Shown here: positions 35,754-44,556 of the stretch, one piece after another
Position numbering within the stretch: the first letter of the stretch is position 1
Layout: each line of letters opens with the position of its first letter
Assembly (NCBI RefSeq): GCF_900177665.1
Contig: NZ_FXAW01000001.1
Span: 1,007,099 to 1,071,098 of the forward strand
Reading direction: 5' to 3'
Source: Marivirga sericea
GTDB lineage: Bacteria; Bacteroidota; Bacteroidia; Cytophagales; Cyclobacteriaceae
DNA: 64,000 nucleotides
Program-made: the position numbers and the translations under genes
The notes under the pieces: generated by a model
What the model saw: only the letters and a program-made list of their open reading frames with translations
What the model was told of the DNA's origin: nothing
Databases searched by the model: none

Positions 35754-38621
35754 TTAAGCCCTCATTCCTTCCACAAACACCTGCACAAATTCTTTCATTT
35801 TGGCAATGATGCGCTCGCCTATGCTTCTGGCTTGTAGCACGCTGGGGCGACTGTCCAGACATTTGAAGACTTCATCTCGAAGAGGTTCTTGCTCATTGTA
35901 GATATAAGTCTCAATGAGGGATTTAAACTGGGCGCGGTCTAAGTTTTCCTCCTCGCAGATTTCATTGAGGGCTTTTAGCTTTTGGTCTTCCCAATATTGA
36001 TCAAAGGCATCAGGAATGTCAGCTGCATCGGCTATCTTCGGTAATTGCTCTTCAATAAATTGCTCTATCAGCTCTCGCTTACTTCGCAATTCCACATCAG
36101 CACCCAGCATATCCATGATTTGCTTTTTCTGGCGTGCGGCCTCGCTTTTGCTGCTGGTTTTCAGCTGACCTAATAATTTCAGGATGTAATTCACATTGAT
36201 TTCATCCCGGTGAATCAATTCCAACTCAAAATCTACATCCTGTAATATGGATACCTTTTCTTTGCTCTGGCTATCCGCTTTCACCTTATCTTTCAAATCG
36301 AGGTATTTGCTGCTATAGTCGGCAAAGGATTGCTCATCCATCGGCAAATCGTCCCATTCAAAATCAGTATAGGAAGTCAATACATTTTTCACACGCATCA
36401 GCGCCCTAAACGCTTGCACAAAAGCCATCTCATCTACTTCAGACTTCAAATTATCGACACTTCTCACAGTGGGAGCTGCCTTCAATAAATCTGCAAATGC
36501 ATTGCTGAATTGCTCCAAAACATCTTCATAAGGTGGAAGGGTAATCTCTTCTAGGGCTTCCTTATTCGAAAATAAGGTGATCGCTTCATCAGTAGCCTTC
36601 TTAAGGTTTCGGAATGCCAAAATATTCCCTTGTGATTTTACCTCGTTGATTATGCGGTTGGTACGGGAATAGGCTTGAATCAAACCATGATAGCGAAGAT
36701 TTTTATCTACGTAAAGTGTATTCACCATTTTGGCATCAAAACCTGTCAAAAACATATTCACCACTAAGAGAATATCCAAGCGGTCTCGATCCTGAAAATC
36801 TGTTTTCTCGCGTTTCTTTAAGCGCTTGCTGATGTCTTCGAAATAGTTCTCAAATTGCTTGCTGTCCTTGGTGGTAAAAGCACTACCATAGAGTTGATTG
36901 TAATCTTGAATAAACTTCTCCAGTTTATCTCGCTTATGACTACTCACATAACTCAGCTCAGGCTCTGCTGCCATTGGCATATCGCCCGGCATTTGGCCTG
37001 TAGCTTCCGAATCCTCTTCATTTGGTGCATAGCTAAAGATGGTGGCTACTCTTAAATCATGTTCGCCTGCCGTGCGCTTCGCTTCAAAAAGCTCATAGTA
37101 TTGAATAAGGCTTTCTATGCTGCTGACGGCAAAAATGGCAGAATAATCTCTCCCGTGGGTTTTTACATCATGGTATTGAATAATGTAATCCGTGATTTTA
37201 GAGAGCCTTTCCGGTGATTCAATAACTTCTTGCTTGTCAATATCCTCGACTTCTATGTCTAATAAAGTATTACCTTTCTTTTTGTACTTCCCGACATATT
37301 CAATCCCGAACTTCAACACATTCTGATCCCGGATGGCATCGGTGATTACATATTTATGCAAGCATTTTTCAAATAGGTCTTTGGTCGTCCGTTTGCCTAG
37401 TTCATTCTTAGCAGCATTATCAGCAAAAATTGGCGTTCCCGTAAAGCCAAACAGCTGATTCTTATGAAAGAATTTCACAATCCTGTGATGTGTTTCTCCA
37501 AACTGTGACCGATGGCACTCATCAAAAATGAAAACGATTCGTTTATCTTGCAGGGCTTCCATCTTTTTCAAATGCCGCTGGTTGGTAATGGCATTGTTCA
37601 GCTTTTGGATGGTCGTCAGGACAAGCTTGGTGTCATCAGTGAATTGTTTCACCAGCGAAGCTGTATTATTGGTTACGTCAACGCTCCCCTTTTTAAAGCT
37701 ATTGAATTCTTTTTTAGTCTGGTAATCCAAATCCTTTCGGTCGACCACAAAAACCACCTTGTGCACCTGCGGAAGATCCATAATGATCTGGCTGGCTTTG
37801 AAGGAGGTTAGGGTTTTGCCTGAGCCTGTGGTATGCCAGATGTATCCATTCTCAGTAGAATTTTCTACCCTCTCAATAATAGCCTCCACTGCATTGAACT
37901 GATAAGGCCGAAGCACCATCATGATTTTATTAGCTTCGCTCATCACAATGTAATGCGCAATCATCCGGCTAAGCTGTTCGGTAGTTAAAAGGCTTTTCGT
38001 AAAAGCCATCAGCTCGGTAATCCGTCTATTTTGACTGTCCGCCCAATAAAAGGTTTGCTTAAAGGACTGTAATTTATTGTTCGCTAAGTATTTCGTATTG
38101 ATACCATTACTAATGATAAACAACTGCACATATTGAAATAAGCCATAATTGCTCCAAAAAGAATGTTTTTGATAGCGGTTGATTTGATTAAAGGCTTCTT
38201 TCATTTCCAGGCCCTTTCGCTTTAGTTCTGTCTGAACCAAAGGCAAACCATTGACTAAAATGGTGACATCATAACGATTTTTATAGGTACCCTCTTGGGT
38301 GATCTGGTGGGTGACTTGGAAATAATTACGGGAAGTCTGCTCACTATCGAAGAATTGTAGGTAAACCGTTTCCTCTTCCCGTATGAGTGCATAGCGATCT
38401 CTTAGGGTTTTGGCCTTTTCGAATACATTTCCTTTCTCCAGGTGAATCAGTACTTGTTCAAATTCTTTTTGACTTAAACTTACTTTGTTAAATCGCTCTA
38501 GTTGGACTTTTAGATTGGAAAGAAGTGCTTCTCCATTTTGGATGCTGACTTTTTCGTAACCCAGCTGGGAAAGGGTTTCTATAAATTGCTGTTCTAAATG
38601 TGCTTCTGGTTGAGTGCTCAT
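35754..38621 (-). CDS. hsdR: Type I restriction enzyme R subunit
   Basis: 955 aa. The N-terminal RecB-like nuclease has RYDVTILVNG (D118), QTELKRKG (E132, K134) and the QxxxY motif (Q146-Y150). The SF2 helicase/translocase has TGSGKT (263-268) and DECH (365-368), motif III FTGTP, and a later RTNR motif VI. The C-terminal helical region (about 700-955) binds the methylase core. HsdR pulls DNA toward the HsdM2S complex and cuts at a distance. All catalytic residues are present. It is 1.67 kb from hsdS, with repeats in between, and leads the five-gene operon to the HNH gene. Confidence 0.95.
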   Translation of the reverse strand: MSTQPEAHLEQQFIETLSQLGYEKVSIQNGEALLSNLKVQLERFNKVSLSQKEFEQVLIHLEKGNVFEKAKTLRDRYALIREEETVYLQFFDSEQTSRNYFQVTHQITQEGTYKNRYDVTILVNGLPLVQTELKRKGLEMKEAFNQINRYQKHSFWSNYGLFQYVQLFIISNGINTKYLANNKLQSFKQTFYWADSQNRRITELMAFTKSLLTTEQLSRMIAHYIVMSEANKIMMVLRPYQFNAVEAIIERVENSTENGYIWHTTGSGKTLTSFKASQIIMDLPQVHKVVFVVDRKDLDYQTKKEFNSFKKGSVDVTNNTASLVKQFTDDTKLVLTTIQKLNNAITNQRHLKKMEALQDKRIVFIFDECHRSQFGETHHRIVKFFHKNQLFGFTGTPIFADNAAKNELGKRTTKDLFEKCLHKYVITDAIRDQNVLKFGIEYVGKYKKKGNTLLDIEVEDIDKQEVIESPERLSKITDYIIQYHDVKTHGRDYSAIFAVSSIESLIQYYELFEAKRTAGEHDLRVATIFSYAPNEEDSEATGQMPGDMPMAAEPELSYVSSHKRDKLEKFIQDYNQLYGSAFTTKDSKQFENYFEDISKRLKKREKTDFQDRDRLDILLVVNMFLTGFDAKMVNTLYVDKNLRYHGLIQAYSRTNRIINEVKSQGNILAFRNLKKATDEAITLFSNKEALEEITLPPYEDVLEQFSNAFADLLKAAPTVRSVDNLKSEVDEMAFVQAFRALMRVKNVLTSYTDFEWDDLPMDEQSFADYSSKYLDLKDKVKADSQSKEKVSILQDVDFELELIHRDEINVNYILKLLGQLKTSSKSEAARQKKQIMDMLGADVELRSKRELIEQFIEEQLPKIADAADIPDAFDQYWEDQKLKALNEICEEENLDRAQFKSLIETYIYNEQEPLRDEVFKCLDSRPSVLQARSIGERIIAKMKEFVQVFVEGMRA

Positions 38622-38724
38622 AGTACGGTTTGAATATAGGTGAATTTTTAAAGAATTCTATCGTACTATAGGGTTTTTCGATGAATGGAGGCTCTTATTT
38701 GGTTAGTGTGAGCAATTATGGTTT

Positions 38725-39135
38725 GAGATTGCTTCGTCCTGCGTCCTCGCAATGACGATGTTACTAAGAACAAAGTGGAATATTAGCGTCTACGTCATTG
38801 CGAGGAACGAAGCAATCCTGTGGCAAGAGCAGCAAGCTTTAGATTGCTTCACCCTAAAGGCATCTGTCTTTTACAGATAAATTCGCAATGACGGTAATTA
38901 ATGGCACTGAAGTATAAGCACACTAGAAAGCCTGAATCGTGCGTCATTGCGAGTGCAACGAAGCAATCTTATCGTTTGGAAGTCAATACGAGATTGCTGC
39001 GGTCATGCCTCCCTCGCGATGACGGGAGTAAAAGCGGGATTGCCACATTCCGCTGCGCTTCATTCGCAATGACGGTCCTATTTCCGTGCGTCATTGCGAG
39101 GAACGAAGCAATCTCATGGTCCCTCTCAATGACGG
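38725..39135. repeat. Cluster of interspersed repeats upstream of hsdR
   Basis: Complete or partial copies of the CGTCATTGCGA...TCGCAATGACG element lie at about 38725-38758 (partial), 38793-38894, 38941-39025, 39037-39076 (partial) and 39088-39135 (short). Internal landmarks are GAAGCAATCT and AGATTGCTTC, themselves inverted. Each copy can fold into a long hairpin. The hsdR promoter must lie in or next to this region. No protein gene is visible in it. Confidence 0.85.
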
Positions 39136-39148
39136 TAGTCTACAAATA

Positions 39149-39448
39149 TTACCACTCCTTTACTTTCTCAAACAAGTCATTCCATTCTGGATTCATAGAT
39201 TCGATTAAAGCAATTTTCTTGGCTCTGGAGCCTCCTTTGATTTGTTTTTCTCGGGCTATAGCTTCCTCTATGTCATGAAAGGATTCGAAGTAGACCAGTT
39301 TATTACAATTGTACTTTGCTGTAAAGCTTTTTGGGTGTATTTTTTGTTTATGCTCTACTACCCGGCTGTACAAGTCAGAGGTGACACCTGTATATAAGGT
39401 GCTATGAGACTTGTTTGCCATAATGTATATTGCACCACCTTTTACCAT
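39149..39448 (-). CDS. GIY-YIG nuclease family protein (complete)
   Basis: 99 aa. GAIYIMANKSHSTLYTGVTSDLYSRVVEHKQ carries the GIY and YIG-equivalent strands (AIYIM...LYTG) and the conserved Arg (YSRV), then KYNCNKLVYFE, IEEAIAREKQIKGGSRAKKIALIESMNPEW, a full-length UPF0213-like protein. The Glu of AIAREKQIK and the catalytic Arg are kept, so it may be active. It sits inside the repeat cluster between hsdS and hsdR. Its relation to repeats may be causal (repeat processing or movement) or accidental. Confidence 0.85.
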   Translation of the reverse strand: MVKGGAIYIMANKSHSTLYTGVTSDLYSRVVEHKQKIHPKSFTAKYNCNKLVYFESFHDIEEAIAREKQIKGGSRAKKIALIESMNPEWNDLFEKVKEW

Positions 39449-39536
39449 AATACCAAGTTAGGAAACTTTTAGGTTTTCATAAACATTGCACATCTGCTTC
39501 ATGCATCACTGGAAGGTTTGTTAAGTGCGTCATTGC

Positions 39537-40032
39537 GAGTTTATCTGCCCATCCGGCAGGGTAAGAAGCAATCTTATGGTAGGAGTAGCAAGCATTAGAT
39601 TGCTTCACCCTAAAGGGATTCGCAATGACGGTAATTAATGGCATTGAAGTATAAGTACAATAGAAAGCCTGAATCTTGCGTCATTGCGAGTGAAACGAAG
39701 CAATCTCATGGTAAGAATAGCAAGCTGTTGATTGCTTCGCCCTAAAGGGACTCGCATGACGGTAATTAATGGCATTGCCGATTATAATCAAGTATTGACT
39801 GCGAATTCCGTGCGTCATTGCGAGTGCAAGGAAGCAATCTCATGGTAGGAATAGCAAACTGAGGATTGCTTCACCCTGAAGGGATTCGCAATGAAGGTAA
39901 TCAATGGCACTGAAGTTTATAATCAAGTATTCATTGGGGATTTCCATGCGTCATTGCGAGTGAAACGAAGCAATCTTATGGTAGGAGTAGCAAGCATTAG
40001 ATTGCTTCGCCCTAAAGGGACTCGCAATGACG
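39537..40032. repeat. Tandem array of four interspersed-repeat units with shared spacers
   Basis: Units start at about 39537, 39679, 39812 and 39948, a period of 133-142 bases. Each has the 85-95 bp inverted-end element, then a spacer beginning GTAAT(T/C)AATGGCA and continuing through a partly shared 40-base tail. The spacer also follows the copy that ends at 38894. The first unit carries a small palindrome-like insertion (TGCCCATCCGGCAGGGTA) in its left arm. This arrangement shows recent tandem duplication of element plus spacer. Confidence 0.85.
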
Positions 40033-40178
40033 CTCTGAAAAATTATTGAATACTATTTGGAAGGGCTATAAAAACAAAAGACTCACCCTGGGACGCTGTT
40101 CTACGGGTAGCGTGGTGAGTACTGTTAATTCAAATGTCATACAATTTGAATTCATATCAAAATATTTGCTAAATATTA

Positions 40179-40279
40179 AGATTGCTTCACCTCATAGGCA
40201 TTAACAATGACGAAAGCTAAGGTGAGATTGCTTCGGTCGTGCCTCCCCTGTCTGCCGACAGGCAGGCTCGCAATGACGG
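40179..40279. repeat. Rearranged repeat copy next to hsdS
   Basis: Two right-end halves lie in a row: AGATTGCTTCACCTCATAGG...CAATGACG, then GAGATTGCTTCGGTCGTGCC...TCGCAATGACGG. The second holds a short palindrome-like insertion (CCTGTCTGCCGACAGGCAGG). It ends eight bases past the hsdS stop. The gap from 40033 also holds a plain AT-rich stretch with no gene. Confidence 0.7.
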
Positions 40280-40286
40280 TCGTAAA

Positions 40287-41558
40287 TTAAACAAACATCT
40301 TTTGCAATAAGCCTTTTTTAAAGCGTTGGGCTTGGCTGATTTGCTGCTCCACCCCTGCTATTTTAGCATCTAAAGCAGATAAGTAATTGGCTATTTTTTG
40401 TTGTTCCCTTATTGATGGATACTTAAATTTTAGTTTAGAAAATTCAGTTTTATTTATCTGGGGGACTGCTTGAACTCCGGCTAGCAACTTTATTTTCTTT
40501 CCATTTAAAAGCAATAGATAATAAATAAAGTCATTTTCATAATCATCTAATCCTTCTACAGCATTAATTTGTTGATTGGTGATACATTCTTTTCCAGCCT
40601 GAGCAACTTTACCAATTGTTGAACCTATGCATACAAATAAGACAGAGCCTTTATTAATCTTCCTACCTTTGTTTAATCCTTCCTCCGTAAGTTTAGCTTT
40701 AGTATTATTTACAATTCTGTTTTCAGATACATCTGCAGGAGAAACAAAAAGTTTATCACCATCATAAAATTTCCTTTCGTTTGTAGGTGGAGTACTACCA
40801 GTAATTATTTTACTTATATTCCCCAACTTCTTCTCTTCCCAATGAGGAAAATCATTGCCATTATCATCTTTAAAGCGGATTTCTGGTACTTGTCCGCCAG
40901 CTGGTGGAAAAAGCTTTTGCATCATGCCCTTTTTGTATTGCCCCAATAGCTCCTTTTTGCGGCTTAGCTGGCTAATCTTTTCATCCACCGCAGACAAAAA
41001 AGACGCTATTTTTTCTTGTTCGGGGAGGGAGGGAATGTTTAATTTAATATTTCTTAAATCTTCAACACCGACATTTGACTGGTTTCCTGTACCTCCTTTT
41101 GATTCATTGAAGAAAGAATAATAGAACCGAGAGGTTTTAATTAAATTGTTTATAAAGTCTCCATCACTAATTTTCTCTTTAAACCTTAGGCATACTAACC
41201 TTTGATTAAGCAGAAATTTATTATTCTCAGGAATCACAACAGAATATCCATAATCTTTCTTTCCAACGGTTCCTGTCAAGGTTAAAATGATATCTTTTTC
41301 TCGTAACAGTGATTTCTTCTCCTTCTTACTAATTTTTTCCCAATATGAAGGACTTCTATCTAATTGTAATTTACTTTTATAAACATTAGACATTTTAATG
41401 ATTTGAAAATTGCTCCTGTCGCTTTTCATTTCATTGCTTTTGAAAGCATACCCTGAAATAAATTCAATATAATCGGAAAGTTTAGATTCTTTCCATGCTC
41501 CCTCAAACTCCTTAAACCTTAATTCAGGCACCATTTTTTCAGTCGTTTTCATCCTCAT
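40287..41558 (-). CDS. hsdS: Type I restriction enzyme specificity subunit
   Basis: 423 aa with two target-recognition domains (about 10-165 and 225-380), each followed by a helical spacer: SLPEQEKIASFLSAVDEKISQLSRKKELLGQYKKGMMQKLF and REQQKIANYLSALDAKIAGVEQQISQ. The near-repeat of spacers is the hallmark of HsdS. It reads the two halves of a bipartite DNA target for HsdM and HsdR. The gene starts six bases past hsdM, so the two form one operon. The repeats directly past its 3' end could promote recombination of recognition domains, but no second hsdS fragment is present. Confidence 0.93.
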   Translation of the reverse strand: MRMKTTEKMVPELRFKEFEGAWKESKLSDYIEFISGYAFKSNEMKSDRSNFQIIKMSNVYKSKLQLDRSPSYWEKISKKEKKSLLREKDIILTLTGTVGKKDYGYSVVIPENNKFLLNQRLVCLRFKEKISDGDFINNLIKTSRFYYSFFNESKGGTGNQSNVGVEDLRNIKLNIPSLPEQEKIASFLSAVDEKISQLSRKKELLGQYKKGMMQKLFPPAGGQVPEIRFKDDNGNDFPHWEEKKLGNISKIITGSTPPTNERKFYDGDKLFVSPADVSENRIVNNTKAKLTEEGLNKGRKINKGSVLFVCIGSTIGKVAQAGKECITNQQINAVEGLDDYENDFIYYLLLLNGKKIKLLAGVQAVPQINKTEFSKLKFKYPSIREQQKIANYLSALDAKIAGVEQQISQAQRFKKGLLQKMFV

Positions 41559-41564
41559 CCTACT

Positions 41565-43124
41565 TTAAAATGGGCTTTCAACACCTAACTCCTTGCAATA
41601 ATCCGCTATGGTCTGGTCGGTGCTTTTCATATCCTTTTCCAAGCCTTTCAACTCTTGGGCTACAGCGGTTAAGTCCACTGGCTCTTCTTCTTCAAAGGTA
41701 TCCACATAGCGCGGTATGTTCAGGTTGTAGTCGTTCTCCGCTATTTCTTGCAAGCTGGCTACATAGCTGTATTTGTCTTCAGCCTTGCGCTCTCGGTAGG
41801 TATCAATAATTTTAGTGAGGTCTTCTTCCCGCAGGTAATTCTGGGTTTTTACCTTCTCAAAATGCTGGCTGGCATCTATAAACAGCACATCTTTTTCATG
41901 TGTCCGTTGTTTTTTCAATACCAACACACAAGTAGGAATACTGGTGCCATAAAAAATATTAGCGGGCAGGCCTATTACGGCATCGAGGTAATTTTTGTCT
42001 TTAATTAAATATTCTCTGATATGCCCCTCGGCTGCGCCTCTAAACAAAACCCCATGCGGTAATACGCAGGCCATGTTGCCATCCTCAGACAATTGGTGTA
42101 CCATATGCTGCACAAAGGCGAAATCGGCCTTACTGCTTGGGGCTAATTTGCCATAAGCAGAAAAGCGGTCGTCATTAATCACCGCATCAGGATTCCACTT
42201 GGCAGAAAATGGCGGATTGGCTACAATGGCTTCAAAGCGCTCATCGATATGCTGCGGCTGCTCTAAGGTATTTTCATTTTTAATATCGAATCTACGGTAA
42301 TGCACAGCATGCATAATCATGTTCATTCGGCATAAGTTGTAAGTGGTAGGGTTCATCTCCTGCCCGTAGAACTTGCCTACTTCTTTCACCTGTTTAGACA
42401 CACGCAGCAATAGCGAACCAGAACCACAGGTAGGGTCATAAACACTTTTCAGCTTTTCTTTGCCGGTGGTGACCATGGCTGCCAACAGCTTACTGACTTG
42501 TTGCGGAGTATAAAACTCACCTGCCTTCTTCCCTGCCCCACTGGCAAATTGCCCGATGAGGTATTCGTAAGCATCACCCAATACATCGGCTTCGCTGTCT
42601 TCCAACTTAAAGTCGATTTGCTCCAAATGGCTCATGACTTTCACAATCAACTCATTTTTGGCATTTTCCGTCTTCCCTAGCTTGCTGCTAGTCAAGTCCA
42701 AATCTTCAAAAAGGTTATCGAAGTCTTCCTCACTGTCCGTCCCCATGGTACTCTGGGCGATGTTGTTCAGCACCTTAGTAAGGTCGTCAAGAATAAATTT
42801 GCTCTTGCCGTCTGCATTGCCTCTTGCCCCCAACTGGTAAAACAGCTCCGATGGCTTAAGAAAGTATCCCAATGCCTCCAATGCTTCTGCTTTAATGGCT
42901 TCCAGGTACTCTTGCCCTTCTGGACTCTCCTCTTTTATATCATCATAAGTCAGCTTGTCTGGAGCCAGAATTTCATTGGCATAGATTTCCATTTTCCTGC
43001 TTAAGTACTTATAGAAGATAAAGCCCAAGATGTAATCCCGAAAATCATCGGCATCCATTTTTCCTCTGAGGGTATTGGCAATATTCCAGAGTTGCTGTTC
43101 TAAGCGTTGTTTTTCTTCAGTCAT
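41565..43124 (-). CDS. hsdM: Type I restriction enzyme M subunit (N6-adenine methylase)
   Basis: 519 aa from the ATG giving TEEKQRLEQQLWNIANTLRGKMDADDF, the family start; an upstream ATG adds 12 unlikely residues. The N-terminal helical domain ends with FYTPQQVSKLLAAMV. Then comes SAM-binding DPTCGSGSLLLR (motif I) and catalytic VANPPFS (motif IV, NPPF), typical of gamma-type N6-adenine methylases. HsdM modifies the sites chosen by HsdS and forms the core onto which HsdR docks. It is divergent from the toxin-antitoxin pair. Confidence 0.95.
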   Translation of the reverse strand: MTEEKQRLEQQLWNIANTLRGKMDADDFRDYILGFIFYKYLSRKMEIYANEILAPDKLTYDDIKEESPEGQEYLEAIKAEALEALGYFLKPSELFYQLGARGNADGKSKFILDDLTKVLNNIAQSTMGTDSEEDFDNLFEDLDLTSSKLGKTENAKNELIVKVMSHLEQIDFKLEDSEADVLGDAYEYLIGQFASGAGKKAGEFYTPQQVSKLLAAMVTTGKEKLKSVYDPTCGSGSLLLRVSKQVKEVGKFYGQEMNPTTYNLCRMNMIMHAVHYRRFDIKNENTLEQPQHIDERFEAIVANPPFSAKWNPDAVINDDRFSAYGKLAPSSKADFAFVQHMVHQLSEDGNMACVLPHGVLFRGAAEGHIREYLIKDKNYLDAVIGLPANIFYGTSIPTCVLVLKKQRTHEKDVLFIDASQHFEKVKTQNYLREEDLTKIIDTYRERKAEDKYSYVASLQEIAENDYNLNIPRYVDTFEEEEPVDLTAVAQELKGLEKDMKSTDQTIADYCKELGVESPF

Positions 43125-43262
43125 AGGGTTTGGTTCAGCTAAGGATGGCAGATCATCCAATTTGCAGGGGCTAATTTAAGGGAAAATGATTGTTGGAAAA
43201 GCTAAAGGCGGGTAAAAGTTTGGTAGCATTTTATACTAGTCAGTATTGTATTTAGTTTTGCA

Positions 43263-43295
43263 AGTTTGCAAATTGCAAACTATTTATTATATTTG
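43263..43295 (+). promoter_or_regulatory. higBA promoter with inverted-repeat operator
   Basis: AGTTTGCA-AAT-TGCAAACT is a perfect 8+8 inverted repeat (43263-43281). Its left arm supplies TTTG (43265-43268), which is 19 bases from TATATTTG (43288-43295); together they match the Bacteroidota TTTG-N19-TAnnTTTG promoter. A repressor on the repeat would cover the -33 box, as expected when HigA controls its own operon. Confidence 0.7.
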
Positions 43296-43370
43296 TCAAA
43301 CTTAAATTAAACAAAACAATTATGAAAATCGAAAAAATGAACATCGGCAGAATTAAATTTAAAGAACGGA

Positions 43371-43673
43371 ATGAAAATTATTACAAAGAGAACCTTAGCC
43401 AGTGCCATAGAAGAGCATCCCGAAATCAAAACGAGTATCAATCTATGGATTGTTAAAGTTAAAGAGGCTAATTGGGATCGGCCAACTGATGTAAAGCATG
43501 ACTTTTCAAAAGCTAGAACAATCAAAAATAATCGAATTGTATTTAATATAAACAAAAACGATTATAGATTAATTGTTAAAGTAAACTATCCGCTAAAGTT
43601 AGTTTACATCAAATTTATCGATACACATTCAGCATACGATAAAATAGATCCAGAAACAGTAAATAATTATTAA
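43371..43673 (+). CDS. higB: HigB-family mRNA interferase toxin
   Basis: 100 aa, the usual length. IITKRTLASAIEEHPEIKTSINLW, then WDRPTDVKHDFSKARTIKNNRIVFNINKNDYRLIVKVNYPLKLVYIKFIDTHSAYDKID follow the HigB (RelE/ParE superfamily) pattern; the C-terminal YDKID and the basic/aromatic residues near it are part of the active site in relatives. The toxin cleaves mRNA, usually on the ribosome, when HigA is degraded. The toxin gene comes first and the antitoxin 12 bases later, the typical higBA order. A 43-codon frame overlapping the start (43322-43453) is probably not a gene. Confidence 0.93.
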   Translation: MKIITKRTLASAIEEHPEIKTSINLWIVKVKEANWDRPTDVKHDFSKARTIKNNRIVFNINKNDYRLIVKVNYPLKLVYIKFIDTHSAYDKIDPETVNNY

Positions 43674-43685
43674 AAGAGAAAGAAA

Positions 43686-44078
43686 TTGGTAGAACAATTA
43701 CCATATCCAAAAGAAATAATCAAGCCAATCAGAAATGAAGCTGATTATGATGCTGCATTAAGCAAAATTGAGAAGCTTATGGATGCAGTACCCGGAACTC
43801 CTGAATATGATCTATTAGAAGTATTAAGTCTTTTGGTAGAAAAATATGAGGATGATCATTATGTTTTCGATTTACCTTCCCCTATTGAAGCTATTAAGTA
43901 TGTAATGGAAGAAGAAAATCTTTCACCCACCGATTTAGGAAAAATAGTTGGCGGTAAATCTATGGCTTCACTTATTTTGAATAGGAAGAGAAAACTAAGT
44001 CTTAATATGATCAGAAAATTAAGTCAAGAATTGAAAATTCCTGAAAAAGTACTGGTTCAGGACTATGAGCTTGCCTAA
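43686..44078 (+). CDS. higA: HigA-family antitoxin
   Basis: 130 aa from a TTG start; the region from IIKPIRNEADYDAALSKIEKLMDAVPGTPEYDLLEVL is typical of HigA N-termini, so no later start is likely. A helix-turn-helix (about 80-120; LSPTDLGKIVGGKSMASLILNRKRKLSLNMIRKLSQEL) follows. HigA binds and blocks HigB and represses the operon. It is 12 bases past higB. Linked to the type I system, it may stabilise the island. Confidence 0.93.
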   Translation: MVEQLPYPKEIIKPIRNEADYDAALSKIEKLMDAVPGTPEYDLLEVLSLLVEKYEDDHYVFDLPSPIEAIKYVMEEENLSPTDLGKIVGGKSMASLILNRKRKLSLNMIRKLSQELKIPEKVLVQDYELA

Positions 44079-44556
44079 AACTTTAGTAAGTAAACGCTCC
44101 TGAAGCAAGCGCATCACTTTTGCTTTCAAAAGTAAATGGAATGCGTTCGATTAAACTGACTCGTCTTAAAATTACCTTCCAGTTTTACATTGTGGTCCTA
44201 AAAAAACTTCACTGTGAGTGATAATCTATATATTCATATAAAGCCTTGAAAAATCAATCGCTCCCTGCTCTCCTTCCCCACTCACCAGTTTTTTCGATAA
44301 CACCTACATACTTAGGATGCTTTTTATGATTAATCATTTATATTTACGGTATAAGCATCTCAGAACGAAAGCTATTTAATCTTAAATTTTCTCAGGCTTA
44401 GTTGCTGTTATAAAAGCTATAATGACCACTTTCATCTCATTTTATACTGATTAGCGTGCATTTATTAAAAAAAACACTGCTAATTTGTTTCATCAAACAT
44501 GAACCTAACTAACTGAAAATTAGAAAATTTACCCAGAACCATTAATCCGTATTAAA
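44079..44556. other. Intergenic stretch after higBA, no gene recognised
   Basis: 478 bases. An early inverted repeat ACTTTTG-CTTT-CAAAAGT (44116-44133) may be a weak terminator for higBA but has no T tract. The remainder is AT-rich, with no frame of note and no copy of the interspersed repeat. Confidence 0.5.

Noticed and set aside
38901-39278. Plus-strand open frame of 125 codons through the repeats
   Set aside because: It is made of repeat sequence (CVIASATKQS, CVIARNEAIS are translated repeat ends) and overlaps the GIY-YIG gene on the other strand.
38725-40279. Repeat cluster as a CRISPR array
   Set aside because: Repeats are 80-100 bases with inverted ends, spacers are shared instead of unique, and there are no cas genes.
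43322-43453. Short frame of 43 codons overlapping the start of higB, beginning KIEKMNIGRIKFKERN
   Set aside because: It overlaps higB in another frame, has no family resemblance, and the HigB start fits its family, so it is probably not a gene.
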